From NCBI GenBank assembly GCA_030040955.1, contig JASHSH010000051.1, forward strand, positions 1 through 10,567: a stretch of DNA of 10,567 nucleotides. The letters run 5' to 3'. This stretch comes from Rhodospirillales bacterium (GTDB lineage Bacteria > Pseudomonadota > Alphaproteobacteria > Rhodospirillales > Magnetospirillaceae). The notes beneath the pieces were generated by a model. It ran no database searches. It was given only the letters and a program-made list of their open reading frames with translations, and was not told the origin of the DNA. The first letter of the stretch is position 1, and the number at the start of each line of letters is the position of its first letter. Positions 7,616 to 10,567 of this stretch are shown piece after piece. A program made the position numbers and the translations under genes.

Positions 7616-7631
7616 GCGCCGGAGCCGGCGC
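7616..7631 (-). promoter_or_regulatory. Inverted repeat in the hisZ leader
   Basis: GCGCCGG and CCGGCGC form a 7-bp G-C stem around a 2-nt centre (in practice 6 bp with a 4-nt loop). It lies 27 bp upstream of the hisZ start and 21 bp beyond the larger palindrome in the direction of transcription. No clear -35/-10 pair for hisZ was found in the surrounding 112-bp gap. It could be an RNA leader structure or the second half of a tandem termination signal. Confidence 0.35.
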
Positions 7632-7652
7632 AAGCGGATCGGCACCCGTTTA

Positions 7653-7672
7653 CCCCGGGGCCGGCCCCGGGG
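7653..7672 (-). terminator. Perfect 20-bp palindrome after serA, possible terminator
   Basis: CCCCGGGGCC followed by its exact reverse complement, 30 bp past the serA stop codon in the serA direction. As RNA it could form a very stable all-G-C hairpin with up to 8 bp and a 4-nt loop. No U-tract follows (the sequence continues GTAAACGGG), so it is not a textbook intrinsic terminator. U-poor hairpin terminators are possible in GC-rich bacteria. It may separate serC-serA from hisZ-purA, at least partly. Confidence 0.45.
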
Positions 7673-7701
7673 CAAGCGCCATCGGGCGGGCCGAATTCGG
7701 C

Positions 7702-9279
7702 CTAGAAGGCCAGCGATTTCACCTGCACGACGTTCGGGATTCGGCGGACCCGGTCGAGCAGGGTTTCGTCCAGCGCCTGGTCGACCTGGATCAGGGCGAT
7801 GGCATTGCCGCCGGCCTGATCGCGTCCGAGATGGAAGGTCGCCACGTTGACGCCCGCCTCGCCGAGCGTGGTGCCGAGGCGGCCGATGAACCCCGGCTTG
7901 TCGTGATTGGTGACGTAGAGCATGTGCCGGCCCAGCTCGGCCTCGACCGGGATTCCCTTGATCGCGACGATGCGCGGCTTGTCCCCGGCGAACAGGGTGC
8001 CGGACACCGACCGGGTCTGGTGCTCGGTGGTGACGGTGAGCGTGATCAGCGTGTGGTAGTCGCTCGATTCCGGGTTGCGCGTTTCGGTCACCGCGATGTT
8101 GCGCTCCTTCGCGATGACCGGCGCGTTGACCATGTTGACCGCCTCGACGAACGGCTTGAGCAGTCCTTCGAGCAGGATCGCGGTCAGCGGCTTGGTGTGC
8201 AGCTCCGCCACCTGACCTTCATACGCAATCGTGACCGCCTTCAGCCCGTGCTCGGTGAGCTGGCCCGCGAAGCTGCCGAGCTGATGCGCGAGCCGCGTGT
8301 AAGGGCGCAGCTTGGGCGCATCCTCCGCCGAGACCGAGGGCGTGTTCAGCGCGTTCGCCACCGCGCCGGTCAGCAGATAGTCCGCCATCTGCTCGGCGAC
8401 CTGGAGCGCCACATTCTCCTGCGCCTCGGTGGTAGATGCGCCCAGATGCGGCGTGCAGATCACCTGCTCGAGGCCGAACAGCGGGTTGTGGGTGGCCGGC
8501 TCCTCCTTGAATACATCGAGCGCGGCGCCGGCGACATGGCCGGATTCGATCGCTGCCTTGAGATCGTCCTCGACGATCAGCCCGCCGCGCGCGCAGTTGA
8601 TGATGCGCACGCCCTTCCTGGTCTTGGCGATGGCGGCCGCGTCGATGATGCCGCGGGTCGCGTCGGTGAGCGGCGTATGCAGGGTGATGATGTCGGCGCG
8701 CGCGAGCAGGTCTTCGAGCTCCACCTTCTCGACGCCGAGATCGTTCGCCCGCTCGGCGGAGAGATACGGATCGTAGGCGAGGACGCGCATATGCAACCCG
8801 ATCGCCCGTTCGGCGACGATCGAGCCGATATTGCCGCAGCCGATCACGCCGAGCGTCTTGTTGGTCAGCTCGACACCCATGAAGCGCGACTTCTCCCATT
8901 TGCCGGCGCGGGTCGAGGCATTGGCCTGCGGGATCTCGCGGGCGAGCGCGAACATCATGGCGATCGCGTGCTCGGCGGTGGTGATCGAGTTGCCGAACGG
9001 CGTGTTCATCACGATCACGCCGCGCGCGGTCGCCGCCGGCACGTCGACATTGTCGACCCCGATGCCGGCCCGCCCCACCACGCGCAGCCTGGTCGCCGCG
9101 GCGAGTATGTCCTTGGTCACCTTGGTCGAGGAGCGGATGGCGAGGCCTTCGTACCCGCCGACGATCGACTTCAGCTCGTCGGGCTTGAGGCCGGTCTTCA
9201 CGTCGGTCTCGATGCCGCGCTCCTTGAAGATCTGGACGGCGGCCGCGCTCAGCTTGTCGCTGATCAGAACCTTGGGCAT
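7702..9279 (-). CDS. serA: D-3-phosphoglycerate dehydrogenase (long form with ACT domain)
   Basis: Oxidises 3-phosphoglycerate to 3-phosphohydroxypyruvate with NAD, the first step of serine synthesis. The protein has 525 residues, matching the long (type I) enzymes. The substrate-binding part is at about 1-98 and 285-315. The NAD-binding Rossmann part (about 99-285) carries GCGNIG (147-152). The catalytic residues are Arg231 (NCARGGL), Glu260 (DVFKEEP) and His278 (TPHLGAST). A middle domain (about 318-450) and a C-terminal ACT domain (about 455-525, with HDKPGFIGRLGTTLGEAGVN) follow; the ACT domain is the usual site of serine feedback inhibition in this family. The ATG at 9279 has GGAG with 6-nt spacing. 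It lies 16 bp downstream of serC, so the two enzymes of consecutive steps are translated from one message. Phosphoserine phosphatase (serB) is not in the window. Confidence 0.97.
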   Translation of the reverse strand: MPKVLISDKLSAAAVQIFKERGIETDVKTGLKPDELKSIVGGYEGLAIRSSTKVTKDILAAATRLRVVGRAGIGVDNVDVPAATARGVIVMNTPFGNSITTAEHAIAMMFALAREIPQANASTRAGKWEKSRFMGVELTNKTLGVIGCGNIGSIVAERAIGLHMRVLAYDPYLSAERANDLGVEKVELEDLLARADIITLHTPLTDATRGIIDAAAIAKTRKGVRIINCARGGLIVEDDLKAAIESGHVAGAALDVFKEEPATHNPLFGLEQVICTPHLGASTTEAQENVALQVAEQMADYLLTGAVANALNTPSVSAEDAPKLRPYTRLAHQLGSFAGQLTEHGLKAVTIAYEGQVAELHTKPLTAILLEGLLKPFVEAVNMVNAPVIAKERNIAVTETRNPESSDYHTLITLTVTTEHQTRSVSGTLFAGDKPRIVAIKGIPVEAELGRHMLYVTNHDKPGFIGRLGTTLGEAGVNVATFHLGRDQAGGNAIALIQVDQALDETLLDRVRRIPNVVQVKSLAF

Positions 9280-9295
9280 GGGAGTCTCCGCCGGC

Positions 9296-10471
9296 TCAGG
9301 CTTTGGCGAGGAATTCGGCCTCGACCTGGGCGAAGGCCCAATCGAGCCAGTGGGTGAGCGCGCGGATGTCCGCGGCCTCCACCGTCGAGCCGCCCCAGAT
9401 GCGCAGCCCGGGCGGCGCGTCGCGGTACGAGCCGATGTCCAGCGCCACGCCCTCCTTCTCGAGCAGCGAGGCGATCTTCTTGGCCACCGCCGCCTGGTCG
9501 TCGGCCGACAGGCGCGCGACGAACGGCGCCTTGATCTTGAGGCAGATCGAGGTCGAGGAGCGGATGCGCGCGTCCTCGGCCAGGAACGCGGCCCAAGCCG
9601 ACTTGGCGACCCATTCCTCGAGCGCGGCGAGATTGGCCCGCGAGCGCACGATCAAGCCGGCGAGCCCACCCACCGACTCGGCCCATTTCAGCGCGTCGAT
9701 CTGATCCTCGACCGCCAGCATCGAGGGCGTGTTGATGGTCTCGCCCGCGAACACGCCCTCGGCGAGCTTGCCGCCGGAGGTGAGGCGGAAAATCTTGGGC
9801 AGCGGCCAGGCCGGCTTGTAGCTCTCGAGCCTCGCCACCGCGCGCGGCCCGAGCGCCAGCATCCCGTGCGCCGCCTCGCCGCCGAGCACCTTCTGCCAGG
9901 ACCAGGTGACCACATCGAGCCTGTCCCAGGGCAGTTCCATGGCGAAGGCCGCCGAGGTCGCGTCGCAGATGGCGAGGCCGACACGGTCGGCGGCGATCCA
10001 CGCGCCATCCGGCACCCGGACGCCCGAGGTGGTGCCGTTCCAGGTGAACACCACGTCGTTGTTCCAGTCCACCTGCCCTAGGTCGGGCAACTTGCCGTAA
10101 TCGGCCTTGAGCACGCGCGCGTTCGCCAGCTTGAGCTGTTTGACCACGTCGGTCACCCAGCCCTCGCCGAAGCTCTCCCAAGCGAGCATGTCGACACCGC
10201 GCGCGCCTAGCATCGACCACAGCGCCATCTCCACGGCGCCGGTGTCGGAGGCCGGCACGATGGCCAGGCGCCAGCCGGCGGGAATGCCGAGGATCGCCTT
10301 GCTGCGGTCGATCACCTCGCTGAGCTTGGCCTTGCCGATCTTGGCCCGGTGCGAGCGGCCGACAGCGGCGCCCGAGAGCACGGACGGAGTCCAGCCGGGA
10401 CGCTTGGCGCAGGGACCAGAGGAGAAGTGGGGAACCGACGGCCGAACGGCCGGAGGCGCGGATGCGCTCAT
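9296..10471 (-). CDS. serC: Phosphoserine aminotransferase
   Basis: A PLP enzyme that converts 3-phosphohydroxypyruvate and glutamate to phosphoserine, the second step of serine synthesis; the family also serves pyridoxine synthesis. The protein has 391 residues. The fold-type I pattern is visible: HFSSGPCAKRPGW at 15-27 near the substrate site, SDTGAVEMALWS (75-86), ICDATSAAFAMEL (168-180) with Asp170 expected to contact the PLP ring nitrogen, and TWSWQKVLGGE (189-199) with Lys194 as the Schiff-base lysine. The sequence is closer to the alphaproteobacterial/archaeal SerC branch than to the E. coli type. Two adjacent ATGs (10474 and 10471) follow AAGGGAGGG. I chose 10471 because 10474 leaves only one base after the G-rich run. 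The frame is open to 10555, but the ribosome site and family length reject that extension. Its leader has a promoter and a hairpin covering the ribosome site. Confidence 0.95.
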   Translation of the reverse strand: MSASAPPAVRPSVPHFSSGPCAKRPGWTPSVLSGAAVGRSHRAKIGKAKLSEVIDRSKAILGIPAGWRLAIVPASDTGAVEMALWSMLGARGVDMLAWESFGEGWVTDVVKQLKLANARVLKADYGKLPDLGQVDWNNDVVFTWNGTTSGVRVPDGAWIAADRVGLAICDATSAAFAMELPWDRLDVVTWSWQKVLGGEAAHGMLALGPRAVARLESYKPAWPLPKIFRLTSGGKLAEGVFAGETINTPSMLAVEDQIDALKWAESVGGLAGLIVRSRANLAALEEWVAKSAWAAFLAEDARIRSSTSICLKIKAPFVARLSADDQAAVAKKIASLLEKEGVALDIGSYRDAPPGLRIWGGSTVEAADIRALTHWLDWAFAQVEAEFLAKA

Positions 10472-10475
10472 CATG

Positions 10476-10484
10476 CCCTCCCTT
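10476..10484 (-). promoter_or_regulatory. serC ribosome-binding site, within a leader hairpin
   Basis: The transcript reads AAGGGAGGG immediately before ATGATG. The AAGGGAG part leaves 6 nt before the ATG at 10471, which decides between the two start codons. The first six bases (AAGGGA, 10484-10479) are also the 3' arm of a hairpin. Confidence 0.65.
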
Positions 10485-10514
10485 GCAGAAGGGACGCGAC
10501 CCGTTGGGGGATCG
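10479..10514 (-). promoter_or_regulatory. Structured serC leader with Shine-Dalgarno-sequestering hairpin
   Basis: Two stem-loops can be drawn in the transcript. The first is 10514-10497: CGA and CCC pair with GGG and UCG around a small loop, with one bulged U. The second is 10494-10479: UCCCUU, loop CUGC, AAGGGA, a perfect 6-bp stem whose 3' arm is part of the serC ribosome site. UCCC at 10511-10508 could also pair with GGGA of the ribosome site, so alternative structures are possible. A conserved serC leader element has been described upstream of serC-serA operons in alphaproteobacteria. I cannot verify that this is a member, nor what signal it would sense. Confidence 0.5.
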
Positions 10515-10526
10515 TGGCCCGCGCGG

Positions 10527-10555
10527 ACAATGGCAGGCTTGCTGCACCGCGTCAA
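10527..10555 (-). promoter_or_regulatory. Candidate sigma70-type promoter for serC-serA
   Basis: On the minus strand TTGACG (10555-10550) is separated by 17 bp from CATTGT (10532-10527). The -35 is near consensus; the -10 matches TATAAT at three of six positions, which is common in GC-rich alphaproteobacteria. Transcription would start near 10520 and give a leader of about 50 nt that contains both hairpins. The spacing makes this the best promoter candidate before the serC-serA genes. Confidence 0.55.
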
Positions 10556-10567
10556 AGGGAAAGTGCG

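Noticed and set aside
7489..9357. A 622-codon open frame on the plus strand opposite serA.
   Set aside because: Antisense shadow of serA, whose catalytic and NAD-binding motifs are intact.
10472..10555. N-terminal extension of serC to an ATG at 10555.
   Set aside because: That ATG lies within the candidate promoter -35 region, and a good ribosome site precedes the ATGs at 10474/10471, which give the usual SerC length.

Overview
The window is GC-rich chromosomal DNA of an alphaproteobacterium, most likely a sphingomonad. This rests on gene families and gene order (rluD next to rpoH, hisZ next to purA, the alphaproteobacterial form of serC followed by a long serA). No search was possible, so the taxon is an inference. 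Coding density is very high, and no mobile elements, tRNA or rRNA genes, or CRISPR arrays are visible.

Layout, left to right. (1) Positions 1-396, minus strand: the first 27 codons of a probable M67/JAMM-type metallopeptidase gene, overlapped by a small membrane-anchored DUF6476-like protein gene. (2) Positions 418-2393, plus strand: rluD (23S rRNA pseudouridine synthase), a 116-bp AT-rich intergenic region with promoter-like signals and a strong leader hairpin, then rpoH (heat-shock sigma factor). (3) Positions 2404-5069, minus strand, convergent with rpoH: two coupled genes. One encodes a 672-residue protein with a degenerate protein-kinase fold and a C-terminal membrane anchor. The other encodes a 215-residue multi-pass membrane protein with a lysine-rich N-terminal tail. 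(4) Positions 5130-10471, minus strand: purA, hisZ, serA and serC, transcribed in the order serC-serA-hisZ-purA. A promoter and a structured leader precede serC.

How the genes relate. serC and serA catalyse consecutive steps of serine synthesis from 3-phosphoglycerate and are 16 bp apart. hisZ and purA are 6 bp apart and look co-transcribed; HisZ stimulates the first step of histidine synthesis and PurA commits IMP to AMP. Both draw on purine-nucleotide metabolism. The pseudokinase/membrane-protein pair follows purA on the same strand after 60 bp and may be read through from it.

The least ordinary content is the pseudokinase/membrane-protein module, whose function I cannot name, and a recurring arrangement in which an inverted repeat lies against or contains the Shine-Dalgarno sequence (serC, rpoH and the pseudokinase gene). 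The other genes are ordinary housekeeping genes.
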